From Clostridium_AM sp963780135 (lineage in GTDB: Bacteria; Bacillota; Clostridia; Clostridiales; Clostridiaceae), in assembly GCA_963780135.1 (NCBI GenBank), contig CAWAAR010000003.1, positions 930,001 to 994,000 of the forward strand: a stretch of 64,000 nucleotides of DNA. Reading direction: 5' to 3'. Each line of letters starts with the position of its first letter. The stretch's first letter is position 1. The translations under genes and the position numbers were made by a program. Positions 28,154 to 37,656 of the stretch are shown piece by piece. The notes under the pieces were generated by a model. It had not been told where the DNA came from. It saw only the letters and a program-made list of their open reading frames with translations, and ran no database searches.

Positions 28154-29536
28154 ATGATAAAAAAAGACCTGTTAAGAAAATTGCCTAAAATTGATGATCT
28201 TTTAAAGGAAGATAGGGTTAAGAATAGATTAAATGATACAATGAGAAATCTAGTTTTAGATGCTTTAAGGATTTCTATAGATGGATATAGAGAATCCATA
28301 TTGAAAGATGAAATACAAGATTTTGAAAAGGAAAATATATTAGTAAAGTTTGAAGAGATTTTAGAAATCAGCAAAGAACCTAATCTTAAAAATTTAATAA
28401 ATGCTACAGGAGTAGTTATACACACTAATTTAGGAAGATCTATACTTTCTAAAGAAGCTATGGAAAACGTTATAAGAGTAGCAGGAAACTATAATAACCT
28501 GGAGTATGACTTAAAAAAAGGTGAAAGAGGTTCTAGATACAGCCATGTAGAGGAACTTATTAAAAAAGTAACGGGTGCAGAAGCTGCTGTAGTTGTAAAC
28601 AATAATGCAGCAGCTGTAATGCTGGCTTTAAATACATTGTGCAAGGATAAAGAGGCCATAGTATCAAGAGGTCAGTTAGTTGAAATAGGAGGGTCCTTTA
28701 GAGTTCCAGATGTTATGACTTTTAGTGGGGCTAAGCTTGTAGAAGTTGGTACTACAAATAGAACTCATTTGTACGATTATGAAAATAATATAAGTGAAAA
28801 TACAGGAGTTTTACTTAAAGTACATACTTCAAATTTTAAAATTCTTGGATTTACAGATGAGGTTTCAGTAGAAGAATTGGTACAACTTGGAGAAAACAAA
28901 TCTGTGGTTGTAATGGAAGATATAGGTAGTGGGACTTTGGTTGATTTTTCAAAATATGGTTTTACATATGAACCCACAGTACAAGAGAGTGTAAAAAAAG
29001 GTGTGGATGTAGTTACCTTTAGTGGAGACAAAATGCTTGGAGGACCTCAAGCAGGAATAATCGTAGGTAAAAAAGAATTTATAGATAAAATGAAAAAAAA
29101 TCAACTTACTAGAGCTCTTAGAATAGATAAAATGACATTAGCTGCTTTGGAAGGTACTCTTAAATGTTATTTAGAGGAAAAAGAAGCAATAGAAAAAATA
29201 CCTACACTTCATATGATATTAAGCAGTAAAGAGGAGCATAAAAAAAGAGCTTACAGATTTAAAAGAAAACTTCAAAATAAAACAAAAGATTTTAATTTTA
29301 GTATGGAAGAGAATTATTCTATGGTAGGTGGAGGATCTATGCCTATAGAGAGAATTCCAACCTATGTAATAAAAGTTAAAAGTGATAAATATAAGCCAGA
29401 AGAATTAGAAATAAAGTTAAGAAAAAATAAAGTGCCTATAATAATAAGAGTATCTAATGATGAAATTATTATGGATGTAAGAACTATGTTTGATAAAGAT
29501 TTTGATATCGTAGCAGAAACTTTTGCTAATCTTTAA
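28154..29536 (+). CDS. selA: L-seryl-tRNA(Sec) selenium transferase
   Basis: A 460-residue PLP enzyme. The N-terminal tRNA-binding part is followed by the fold-type I core; the PLP lysine is K293 in TFSGDKMLGGPQAG. GATGVVIHTNLGRS near 83-97 is a family motif. It converts Ser-tRNA(Sec) to Sec-tRNA(Sec) using selenophosphate. It lies 13 nt after selD. Confidence 0.97.
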   Translation: MIKKDLLRKLPKIDDLLKEDRVKNRLNDTMRNLVLDALRISIDGYRESILKDEIQDFEKENILVKFEEILEISKEPNLKNLINATGVVIHTNLGRSILSKEAMENVIRVAGNYNNLEYDLKKGERGSRYSHVEELIKKVTGAEAAVVVNNNAAAVMLALNTLCKDKEAIVSRGQLVEIGGSFRVPDVMTFSGAKLVEVGTTNRTHLYDYENNISENTGVLLKVHTSNFKILGFTDEVSVEELVQLGENKSVVVMEDIGSGTLVDFSKYGFTYEPTVQESVKKGVDVVTFSGDKMLGGPQAGIIVGKKEFIDKMKKNQLTRALRIDKMTLAALEGTLKCYLEEKEAIEKIPTLHMILSSKEEHKKRAYRFKRKLQNKTKDFNFSMEENYSMVGGGSMPIERIPTYVIKVKSDKYKPEELEIKLRKNKVPIIIRVSNDEIIMDVRTMFDKDFDIVAETFANL

Positions 29537-29555
29537 AGTATTTATATGGATTTAA

Positions 29556-29599
29556 AATAACAGATAAAGTTTTGCTGCTGCAAGGCCTTATCTGTTATT
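29556..29599 (+). terminator. Long hairpin between selA and selB
   Basis: AATAACAGATAA pairs with TTATCTGTTATT, extended by TTTTGC/GCAAGG around TGCT. The run after it is only partly T, so it may attenuate rather than fully stop transcription into selB. Confidence 0.55.
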
Positions 29600-29642
29600 A
29601 TATTAATTAAGTATATATGTATATAAGAAAGGATGTAAGCTT

Positions 29643-31547
29643 ATGAAGCATATAATAATAGGAACAGCAGGACATATAGATCATGGTAAAACTACTCTTA
29701 TAAAGGCTCTAACTGGAAGAGAAACAGATACTTTAAGAGAAGAAAAGGAAAGAGGTATATCTATAAACTTAGGATTTACATTTTTTGATTTACCTTCAGG
29801 AAGAAGAGCTGGTATTATAGATGTTCCAGGTCATGAAAAATTTATAAAGAACATGTTAGCTGGAGTAAGTGGAGTAGATATAGTAATGCTAGTAATTGCA
29901 GCGGATGAAGGTATAATGCCACAGACAAGAGAACATTTTGAAATACTTCAACTGCTAAATATAAAAAAGGGATTGATTGTGCTTACGAAATCAGATTTAG
30001 TTGATGAGGAATGGCTTCTTATGATTAAAGAAGACATAAAAAATGAATTTAAAGGTACTTTTTTAGAAAATGCACCTATACATTCAGTTTCTTCAAAAAC
30101 AAAAGTTGGTTTAGATACATTAATAAAAGATATAGATGAACTTACAGAAGAAGTTTCTGCTAAGGATACACAAGGACACTTTAGGCTTCCCGTAGACAGA
30201 GTTTTTTCAGTAAGTGGTTTTGGTACTATAGTAACAGGAACTGTAATTAGTGGAGCAATTAAAGAGGGAGAACCTATAGAAGTTTACCCTTCAAAAGAAA
30301 TATCTAAAGTACGAGGAATTCAAGTACATGATAAATCTGTAAAACTTGCAGAAGCAGGACAAAGATGTGCCATAAATATAGCTAATGTAAAAACTAGTGA
30401 TGTTAAAAGAGGAGATGTAGTTGCTGCTCCAAATTTAATGGAACCTTCTCTTATGATAGATTGCAAATTGTACTATTTAAAAAGTGCAGCAAGACCTTTG
30501 GAAAATAGACAGAGGGTAAGAGTTTATCATGGTACTAGTGAAATAATATGCAGAGTTGTAATATTAGACAAAGAAGAAGTAAAACAAGGTGAAGAGGCTT
30601 ATGTTCAGTTAAGATTAGAAAAGCCTTTAACCGTTCAAAGAAATGATAGATTTGTAATAAGAAGTTATTCACCTATGTACACTATAGGAGGAGGCTCTGT
30701 AGTGGAACCTTTAGCTAAAAAAGCAAAAAGATTTGACCCAAAATACATAGAAGAGTTAAAAATAAAAGAAAGTGGCAAAACTGAGAATATAATTGAAAAT
30801 AATGTTAAGAATTTAAGTAGTGAATATCCAAGAACTTCTGATATACTTAAAGCTTTAGGAAAAAATGAAGAAAAAATTGAGGAAAAATTACAACTCCTAA
30901 TAGATGAAAATAAAATAGTGAAGTTTGATACAGGGGATAAGGCAGTATACATTCATAAAGAGTATTTAAATGAAAAAGTAAAAAATATATGTGATATATT
31001 AGAAAAGTTCCATAATGAAAACCCATTGAAATGGGGAGTATCTAAAGAAGAAATCAAGAACAAGGTATTTAAAGGTATAAAACAGAAAATATATGATGAA
31101 ATGCTAAATTTATTTGCAAATGATAAAAAGATAGATATACATGGTAGTTTCATTTCATTAGTAGATTTTACTATAAAATATACTAACGAACAAAAAAAGC
31201 TAAGAGAATATATTGTAAAAGCATTTAAAGATTCTAAGTTTTCACCTCCAAAATATATTGAACTGGAAGAAAAACAGATGGATAAGAAAAGTTTTAAAAT
31301 GATATTTGAATCTTTATTAGATGAAGGTGCCATAGTAAAAGTATCAGAAGACTGCATGTTCTTGAATGAAGATTATAATAAAGTTAAAGAACTTATAATT
31401 AACTTTATAAAAACTAATGGGAGTTTAACTTTAGCAGAGCTTAGAGATCAACTTAATACTAGTAGAAAGTATGCCATGGCTTTAATAGAACATTTTGATG
31501 GTATAAAGTTAACCAAGAGGGTAGAAGATAAAAGAGTGTTATATTAA
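29643..31547 (+). CDS. selB: Selenocysteine-specific elongation factor
   Basis: A 634-residue EF-Tu-like GTPase: GTAGHIDHGKTTLIKALTG at 7-25, DVPGHEKFIKNML near 59, TKSDLVD near 118. The C-terminal half holds the winged-helix repeats that bind the SECIS hairpin. It delivers Sec-tRNA(Sec) to UGA codons such as the one in selD. Full family length. Confidence 0.97.
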   Translation: MKHIIIGTAGHIDHGKTTLIKALTGRETDTLREEKERGISINLGFTFFDLPSGRRAGIIDVPGHEKFIKNMLAGVSGVDIVMLVIAADEGIMPQTREHFEILQLLNIKKGLIVLTKSDLVDEEWLLMIKEDIKNEFKGTFLENAPIHSVSSKTKVGLDTLIKDIDELTEEVSAKDTQGHFRLPVDRVFSVSGFGTIVTGTVISGAIKEGEPIEVYPSKEISKVRGIQVHDKSVKLAEAGQRCAINIANVKTSDVKRGDVVAAPNLMEPSLMIDCKLYYLKSAARPLENRQRVRVYHGTSEIICRVVILDKEEVKQGEEAYVQLRLEKPLTVQRNDRFVIRSYSPMYTIGGGSVVEPLAKKAKRFDPKYIEELKIKESGKTENIIENNVKNLSSEYPRTSDILKALGKNEEKIEEKLQLLIDENKIVKFDTGDKAVYIHKEYLNEKVKNICDILEKFHNENPLKWGVSKEEIKNKVFKGIKQKIYDEMLNLFANDKKIDIHGSFISLVDFTIKYTNEQKKLREYIVKAFKDSKFSPPKYIELEEKQMDKKSFKMIFESLLDEGAIVKVSEDCMFLNEDYNKVKELIINFIKTNGSLTLAELRDQLNTSRKYAMALIEHFDGIKLTKRVEDKRVLY

Positions 31548-31712
31548 AGTTAGAAAATAAAAAACTATAGATGCTAATAACTTTTGTAAAAGAAATTTTG
31601 GTAGTTATAATATAAAAATGTATTAATATGTTTAGAAATCTACAATTAAAAACCACCAAAACATGTCTTTTAAAAAATATGCTTAAAAAGCAAGAAATTA
31701 TGCCTAAAAAAG

Positions 31713-31741
31713 TTGACATAAGTAGATTCTTAATTTATAAT
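31713..31741 (+). promoter_or_regulatory. Sigma-A promoter upstream of selC
   Basis: A consensus TTGACA at 31713-31718 and TATAAT at 31736-31741 are separated by 17 bp. Transcription would start near 31748, giving a leader of about 135 nt before selC. The rest of 31548-31712 shows no gene. Confidence 0.8.
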
Positions 31742-31754
31742 AACTAAGTGTAAT

Positions 31755-31800
31755 GGATTGCAGTGTTAAGTATTACATTTTGTAATACATTGCAATGTTA
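31755..31800 (+). other. Inverted repeat in the selC leader
   Basis: GTATTAC and GTAATAC form a stem around ATTTT, extended outward by an imperfect ATTGCAGTG / CATTGCAAT pairing. It lies between the promoter and selC and is not a simple terminator because no T-run follows. Confidence 0.5.
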
Positions 31801-31883
31801 GTTAAACTTATCCATAACATAACATTCTTTATTGATAAATTATAATAGAATGAGTTGATGTTGTTATGATGTTGGATAAATTA

Positions 31884-31981
31884 GGGGAGTAGATAGGTGC
31901 TGGTGTGCCTGCCGGTCTTCAAAACCGTTCTGCCGTGCTAAGACCACGACGGGTGGGTTCGATTCCCACATATTCCCGCCA
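31884..31981 (+). tRNA. selC: tRNA-Sec (anticodon UCA)
   Basis: The fold has an acceptor stem GGGAGTA/TATTCCC, an anticodon arm CGGT-CTTCAAA-ACCG with anticodon TCA, a long variable arm (CCGTG ... CACGACGG), a T arm GGGTTCGATTCCC, and an encoded CCA end. The long variable arm and UCA anticodon define tRNA-Sec. It follows selB and has its own promoter. Confidence 0.95.
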
Positions 31982-31989
31982 ATTGAAAA

Positions 31990-32044
31990 GTATAACCTCT
32001 AAGTGTGTAATATCAATGTGTTACATAGTTTAGAGGTTTTTTTA
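31990..32044 (+). terminator. Terminator after selC
   Basis: AACCTCTAA pairs with TTTAGAGGTT, with an inner TGTAA/TTACA stem, then seven T. From here to 32440 there is no recognisable gene; the minus strand shows only stop-interrupted reading. Confidence 0.82.
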
Positions 32045-32455
32045 TTTTTAAAATTCTAATTAATTTCCCACATTGTTTCTACATGAGGGAATGTAAAACA
32101 AAGGCTATGTTTAAAAATAGTGTTGAAACTATAATGATTTCAAGAGGAATTTTCAAAAGGATTCTTTTGTTTCTTAATATAAGAATGTTGCATCTTAAAC
32201 GCTTAATCACATGTATAGTATGGATTTTCTAGTTCTTCGTTAAAAATTCCCTCATCAATATGATGTTTTTCAAAATATCCATTACCAATTCTAACACTCA
32301 ATCTTTCAATAAACCATTAATATTAAACTTTTAAGTTTATGATGTCACAATAGAAAAACTAGATTGCTTAAAAGTATTTATAGGTATGAGCTTAATGGAT
32401 TTATTGCCATTAAAGGTGTATAATTGAAAATAAATGTATAGTGGGGGGATAAAAA

Positions 32456-33163
32456 TTGGAAAACAAGATTATGAATAAAAGGAAATGTCTTAGACTTTTA
32501 TTAAGTGGAGTGATGGGAGTAATTATATCTTTTGCGTTAACAACTAATGCTTATGCAAAAATTATATCATATGTTGCTCAAGATAATGATGAGGTTATTG
32601 GCTTTAATTTAGATGGCTTAATACAAAGTTATACTAATAAGTTAGCAGGTTCATCAGCACCTATGTTTGACACTTATCTTGAATATGCACCAAAGCTTAT
32701 AGGTTTTTATGATGATAAGACGGGGTTGGTTTCACTTGATTTTGTTATACAGGCATATACTAATAATGCAATATCATGTAGCGGTAGTGCATTTAATATT
32801 GATGCTGTTACTGAAAGTGCTAGTAATGAAAATATTATAAATGCTCTAATTGGCTATGAATGTAATTATAATGATGGCAAGATAGTACCATTATCAGCAC
32901 TAGAAGTAGTGCCAACTGGTGCATCAATATCAATACCAGATATAAAGGTAAGAATAAGCCCAAATGAACAATATACACCACCGAGAATGTTAACAGCGGT
33001 TATGAATGGCAAAAGTATAGCGAATATTAAGGTGGTTTGGGATAAGCAAGTAGATACAAGTACGAAAGGAACTTTTATTTACACAGGAACAATAGTCGGA
33101 TATAGTGGCAAAATTCATTTAACCTTAAATATAGATGATGTATCAATGGGAAATAAGCAGTAA
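32456..33163 (+). CDS. Secreted protein with an internal repeat and an Ig-like C-terminal domain
   Basis: A 235-residue protein with a signal peptide (positively charged start, hydrophobic core, cleavage after AYA near residue 34). Two related blocks of about 40 residues follow (GFNLDGLIQSYTNKLAGSS near 49 and SLDFVIQAYTNNAISCSGS near 93). The last about 75 residues look like a bacterial Ig-like domain (VKVVWDK-type strand, GTFIYTGTIVGYSGKIHLTLNI). Function is unknown; surface or matrix binding is a guess. The TTG start at 32456 sits behind GGGGGGAT; ATG 32471 is an alternative. It stands alone in accessory DNA. Confidence 0.65.
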   Translation: MENKIMNKRKCLRLLLSGVMGVIISFALTTNAYAKIISYVAQDNDEVIGFNLDGLIQSYTNKLAGSSAPMFDTYLEYAPKLIGFYDDKTGLVSLDFVIQAYTNNAISCSGSAFNIDAVTESASNENIINALIGYECNYNDGKIVPLSALEVVPTGASISIPDIKVRISPNEQYTPPRMLTAVMNGKSIANIKVVWDKQVDTSTKGTFIYTGTIVGYSGKIHLTLNIDDVSMGNKQ

Positions 33164-33217
33164 TAGTAATTGAAATAAATGGTAACTATAACTGATGAGG
33201 GCACAAAAAACGGATGA

Positions 33218-33247
33218 AAAGCTATTACCTAAAAGTATAGCTTTTTA
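33218..33247 (+). terminator. Probable terminator after the secreted protein
   Basis: AAAAGCTAT pairs with (T)ATAGCTTTTT around a 10-nt loop. Confidence 0.6.
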
Positions 33248-33459
33248 CGTCGTATTGAAAAATTTATATGAAACAATAAGCAAGTTATCTGATCAATTAA
33301 GTGATAGGAGAGAGAACTAGACTAAAAGATGTGAAGTTTAATGAGATTTGTATTGCAAATTAAGAAACTAATAAATTGATTTAAGACAAAATTTCTGTTT
33401 TTTCCTTAATTGTTATATAGATGTATTTTTATATAGTGTAGTATGTAGGGGAGATTTAC

Positions 33460-33569
33460 ATGAATAAAATACTAACCAGTATATTAATTGCTATCTTTAC
33501 ATTTATATAGATTTAAAAAATGTAGATGATAAAGGTATATTAGTATTAATTAATTGTTTAGAGTATTAA
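33460..33569 (+). pseudogene. Short remnant: signal-like start plus a repeated C-terminal tail
   Basis: A good ribosome-binding site (GGGGAG) precedes ATG 33460, giving only MNKILTSILIAIFTFI before a stop at 33508. In another frame 33504-33569 reads DLKNVDDKGILVLINCLEY-stop. That tail recurs near 39721-39784 as RLKNIDDKSTLILINCLDY-stop. The parent family is not recognised. Confidence 0.45.
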
Positions 33570-33631
33570 CACTACTTTACAAGTAATTTAAAATTACCCA
33601 AAAATATAACTCACCAAATATCTCTTAATTA

Positions 33632-33760
33632 TCAATACTAATCTTGAGTACAAAAATACTGGTAGGAGGTATCTGGTACTATGATTAGTATTGACGAAAA
33701 ATCTCTGTACTAATATCAAGCCTTGAGAGGATTTAGATAATTCTTTCAAGGCTTTTTTAA
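33632..33760 (+). ncRNA. Candidate structured RNA ending in a terminator, upstream of kup
   Basis: TCAATACTAATC (33632-33643) and GATTAGTATTGA (33683-33694) are perfectly complementary. Nested inside are AGTAC/GTACT and ATAC/GTAT around TGGTAGGAG. Downstream, AAGCCTTGA/TCAAGGCTTTTTT (33717-33759) is a terminator. TACTAATA near 33710 could pair with part of the 3' arm (ATTAGTA), so two exclusive folds are possible. No known riboswitch class was recognised. Confidence 0.45.
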
Positions 33761-34150
33761 TTATATAGGAACGTTCTATTTTTATCCTTTGCTTAAATCA
33801 ATTTTATTCTCCTCAGGAGATTATGGTCCCTTATCTAGTCTATATCCTGATTTTATAAATTGTGGGTGGGCGGGTGAAAAACAATTTACTGAATCCTTGT
33901 TGTAGTAATGTTACAAATATACTATAATTTTTATGTATACAGTTGAAATTTGTAAAATAAAGTATAATAAAATGTAAAATAGGAGAGATACAAATGAAAA
34001 CAATATGTACTTAACCAATATTAAATCTTCTTAAAAAGTATTTTAAACAACCATGCAACAAAAAAATTAAAAAATCATAGTAACTGATATAGTTGCAAAA
34101 AGTGGCGCAAGTCGTCAGTATTGATAAACTGATTTATATTGGAGGAGATT
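33761..34150 (+). other. Long leader before kup, no gene seen
   Basis: The 390 bases between the terminator and kup contain a G-rich stretch at 33862-33880 but no open frame with a ribosome-binding site and no recognisable riboswitch. Confidence 0.4.
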
Positions 34151-36196
34151 ATGAAAAACTTTATAAAAGATAAACAGAAACAGATCCCTTTACGCTTTGA
34201 ATATGTTTTGATAGCACTGGGTATTGTGTATGGTGATATTGGTACGTCACCACTATACGTAATGAAAGCAATTGTATCTGGAAATGGTGGACTTGCTACA
34301 TTAGATGATAATTTTATTATTGGTGCACTTTCTTTAATTATTTGGACAGTGACTCTATTAACAACTGTGAAATATGTTATGGTTGCCATGCAGGCAGATA
34401 ACCATGGAGAAGGTGGCATATTTTCCTTATACTCACTGGTAATGAAACGTGCAAAATGGCTTGTAATTCCTGCAATCATTGGAGGTGCAGCATTATTAGC
34501 AGATGGCGTTCTTACTCCTGCTGTTACAGTTACTTCAGCAATTGAAGGCTTGCGTGGTATTCCATTGCTTTCAGATTTTATAGGAGAAGGACAAGGAACA
34601 ATTCTATTAATCACTATTTGTATTATTAGTTCTTTATTTCTTGTACAACGTTCAGGAACCAGTTTAATTGGAAAAGCATTTGGACCTATAATGGCCCTTT
34701 GGTTTGCATTCCTTGGAGTTATTGGCATATTATCCATTAGATTCAATCCACATGTACTTTTAGCACTAAATCCTCTCAGAGGTATCCAATTACTTTTTAG
34801 TTCCTATAATAAAGCTGGCTTTATGATATTAGGCAGTGTTTTTTTGGCAACTACAGGAGCAGAAGCTTTATATTCTGATATGGGTCATGTTGGTAAGCTA
34901 AACATCTATGGTAGTTGGCCTTATGTTAAAATCTGCTTAATTCTTAATTATTTAGGACAAGGAGCTTGGTTGATGCAAGCGCGATTACATCCACAAAATT
35001 ACCCTGTAACTGACCTAAATCCATTTTTCTCTATGATGCCAAATTCTTTACAATTTTTTGCAGTAATTTTAAGTACATTGGCTGCGATTATTGCTTCACA
35101 AGCACTTATCACGGGTTCATTTACTCTTGTTTCAGAAGCAATCCATTTAGGCTTGATGCCTCACTTACAAATTCAATATCCCTCTAAAATGAAAGGGCAA
35201 ATATATATTCCGAAGGTCAATAATATAATTTGGATTTCATGCATTGGCGTAGTATTGTTCTTTAAATCCTCAGGAAGAATGGAAGCTGCTTATGGATTAG
35301 CAATTACAGCAACAATGCTCATGACCACACTTTTGCTTTTCCAATATTTACGTAGCAAAAATGTATCAAATGTTTTTTCTGTTCCTTTCCTTGTATTTTT
35401 TGGTGCATTAGAAACTTCTTTTTTATTGTCCAGTGCAACAAAATTTATGCATGGTGGGTATGTAGCTGTTCTACTGGCTCTAGCTTTATTTACTGTAATG
35501 ATTACCTGGCATAAAGGATACCAAATTGAGCAAAAACAATCTAAACTTTTCCCAGCTAAGCGGTTTGTGGAGCAATTAAGGCAATTAAGAGAAGATATTA
35601 CTATTCCTTATACTGCTTGTAATCTCGTATATTTAACAAGCAATGGAAATATGAATCATCTTGAAAGAGATGTGTTGTATTCCATTTTAGACAAACGTCC
35701 AAAGCGAGCACAAATTTATTGGTTCATTCATATAGAAGTTGCAGATAAACCTTACACAAGGGAATATAGGATCCAAAATTTTGGCACAGATTTTTGCTTC
35801 AAAGTTCAACTAAAATTAGGATTTAAAGTGGATCAGCGAATCAACGTCTATATGAGACAGATTATTCACGATCTCATGAAAAGCGGCGAAATAAAGCCAC
35901 AATCTCAAGTGTATTCTTTGTATGATGAAAAAAAGGTAGGTGACTTTAAGTTTGTTCTCATCCGAAAAACTTTAGCTCCTGACAGTGACATTTCAGGAAT
36001 TGACCGTGCCTTTATGAGATTAAAATACAATATTAATAATTACACAGGATCACCAGTTCGTTGGTTTGGACTAGAAAACGCAAGTACCATTGAAGAATCT
36101 GTTCCTTTGTTTATGAAACAGAAAGAAACACATATGTTAACACGAATGGACAGTAAAGTCATATGCAATGATATTGGAGAGAAAAAAAATGCCTAG
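34151..36196 (+). CDS. kup: KUP-family potassium transporter
   Basis: A 681-residue transporter with about twelve membrane helices (about 18-450) and a cytoplasmic C-terminal domain. The hallmark GIVYGDIGTSPLYV is near residue 24 and TVKYVMVAMQADNHGEGGIFSLY near 74-96. It imports K+ with protons. The start at 34151 follows GGAGGAG. Codon choice (CGT, CGA Arg codons) differs somewhat from the AGA-dominated neighbours, which hints at acquisition. Confidence 0.93.
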   Translation: MKNFIKDKQKQIPLRFEYVLIALGIVYGDIGTSPLYVMKAIVSGNGGLATLDDNFIIGALSLIIWTVTLLTTVKYVMVAMQADNHGEGGIFSLYSLVMKRAKWLVIPAIIGGAALLADGVLTPAVTVTSAIEGLRGIPLLSDFIGEGQGTILLITICIISSLFLVQRSGTSLIGKAFGPIMALWFAFLGVIGILSIRFNPHVLLALNPLRGIQLLFSSYNKAGFMILGSVFLATTGAEALYSDMGHVGKLNIYGSWPYVKICLILNYLGQGAWLMQARLHPQNYPVTDLNPFFSMMPNSLQFFAVILSTLAAIIASQALITGSFTLVSEAIHLGLMPHLQIQYPSKMKGQIYIPKVNNIIWISCIGVVLFFKSSGRMEAAYGLAITATMLMTTLLLFQYLRSKNVSNVFSVPFLVFFGALETSFLLSSATKFMHGGYVAVLLALALFTVMITWHKGYQIEQKQSKLFPAKRFVEQLRQLREDITIPYTACNLVYLTSNGNMNHLERDVLYSILDKRPKRAQIYWFIHIEVADKPYTREYRIQNFGTDFCFKVQLKLGFKVDQRINVYMRQIIHDLMKSGEIKPQSQVYSLYDEKKVGDFKFVLIRKTLAPDSDISGIDRAFMRLKYNINNYTGSPVRWFGLENASTIEESVPLFMKQKETHMLTRMDSKVICNDIGEKKNA

Positions 36197-36213
36197 GATT
36201 TCATTGGTGTTGA

Positions 36214-36354
36214 ATTGATTTAGATCAAATAAGCAAAGGTGAAGATTATAGGAAGCTTGCAAAAAGTTATATAATATTTATTTGCACATTTGATTTGTTT
36301 AATAAAGAACGGCATAAATATACATTTCAAAATGCATTGAATTTAATGAAATGA
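36214..36354 (+). pseudogene. Remnant of a PD-(D/E)XK (Rpn-type) nuclease/transposase
   Basis: The frame reads IDLDQISKGEDYRKLAKSY then IIFICTFDLFNKERHKYTFQNA and stops at 36354. The KSYxIFICTxDxFxKxRHxYTF pattern is characteristic of Rpn-family recombination-promoting nucleases. Only about 45 residues remain and there is no start codon. Confidence 0.7.
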
Positions 36355-36369
36355 TGGAGAGTATCGTAT

Positions 36370-37227
36370 ATGGTTTATTTGAATGTTTTTACATTTCCAA
36401 GTGATGATATGGAATTTGACTTTTTAATAGAGGAAAGAAGAACGTGCTATGATTCTTTTTATCCATTTAAGATATTATCAAGACATGGTTTTGAAAGAAT
36501 TGATTTTGAACCAATTACTATTTTATATGGTGGAAATGGTTCGGGAAAATCTACAGCATTAAATGTAATAGCAGAAAAAATAGGAATAAGCAGAGATTCC
36601 ATCTATAATAAATCTAATTTTTATTCCCACTATGTGAATATGTGTGAGATGCAGCTTGAAGATGATGATATTCCTGAAAATAGCAGAATTATAACAAGTG
36701 ATGATGTATTTGATTATATGTTGAATATTCGCAATCTTAATGAAGGAATTGACCAAAAACGGGAAAAACTTTTTGAAGAGTATTTGGAGGCAAAATATTC
36801 TCATTTTAAAATAAGATCTATGGAAGATTATGATCAGCTAAAAAAAGTAAATACTACTAGAAGCATAACACAGTCACGTTTTGTGAGAAATGAATTGATG
36901 GATAATGTAAGGGAATATTCAAATGGAGAAAGTGCATTTCGATACTTTATTGAAAAAATAGATGAAAATGGATTATATATATTGGATGAGCCTGAAAATA
37001 GTCTTTCTCCAAAACGTCAGCTGGAATTAGTGAGACTTATTGAGGATTCTGGACGATATTTAGGATGTCAGTTTATTATATCAACACATTCACCATTTCT
37101 GCTTGCCATGAGTGGAGCGAAAATATATGATCTTGATGAAAATCCAGTTGATGTGAAAAAGTGGACAGAGCTAGAAAATGTGCGTACATATTACGAGTTT
37201 TTTAAAAAACATGAAAATGAGTTTTAA
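36370..37227 (+). CDS. AAA family ATPase (AAA15/AAA21-like)
   Basis: A 285-residue ABC-like ATPase: Walker A GGNGSGKST at 54-62, signature-like SNGESAFRYF near 188, Walker B LYILDEPENSLSP near 206, and H-loop IISTHSPFLLAM near 240. Such stand-alone ATPases often belong to defence or toxin modules, but no partner nuclease gene is present. A deleted second copy lies at 38848. The ATG follows a weak GATGGAGAG. Confidence 0.85.
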   Translation: MVYLNVFTFPSDDMEFDFLIEERRTCYDSFYPFKILSRHGFERIDFEPITILYGGNGSGKSTALNVIAEKIGISRDSIYNKSNFYSHYVNMCEMQLEDDDIPENSRIITSDDVFDYMLNIRNLNEGIDQKREKLFEEYLEAKYSHFKIRSMEDYDQLKKVNTTRSITQSRFVRNELMDNVREYSNGESAFRYFIEKIDENGLYILDEPENSLSPKRQLELVRLIEDSGRYLGCQFIISTHSPFLLAMSGAKIYDLDENPVDVKKWTELENVRTYYEFFKKHENEF

Positions 37228-37249
37228 TATTATTTAAAGTGGAGATATA

Positions 37250-37296
37250 TGAGCATCAATGGCTGGATAAATAGCTATTGATGCTATTTTGATGGG
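37250..37296 (+). terminator. Hairpin after the AAA ATPase
   Basis: AGCATCAATGGCT pairs with AGCTATTGATGCT around GGATAAAT, followed by ATTTTGAT. The same hairpin follows the deleted copy at about 39020-39064. From here to the cyclase gene (37657) the sequence is AT-rich with no gene seen. Confidence 0.65.
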
Positions 37297-37656
37297 ATTA
37301 ATGCCAGACTAAAAATAGTCAGGGGCTTTTGGAAAAATTAGTATAGATATTATAGTTCGAAAAATAACCTTAAAATAACTTTTATAGAAAATATTACATT
37401 GCATAATTAGAATAAAATTATTTTTATAGCAAAATTTAGAATATTATGATAAAATTCCAATATAGATATGTAATTTAGTGTAAAAAAATCAGAATATATA
37501 AAAAATGCTAGACTATTTTGATTGAAAATTTAAAAATTAGTTTTATTTCAACTTCTATATTTTGGAAATCAGATAGACATGCTGTTATTGTGAAAAAGAT
37601 GATATATTTGAATTTTAAAAGCACAATATAAATCATTATTAAAAGGAGTGAAAAAA

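Noticed and set aside
32101..32440. Minus-strand coding remnant (reading like YFEKHHIDEGIFNEELENPYYTCD in part)
   Set aside because: Three stops within about 100 codons and no recognised family; could be chance.
33184..33320. Short reading YVVLKNLYETISKLSDQL near 33250
   Set aside because: No start, under 30 codons, no family; not enough to call a remnant.
33632..34150. A c-di-AMP (ydaO) riboswitch before kup
   Set aside because: The gene type fits, but I could not see the conserved ydaO core sequences in this leader.
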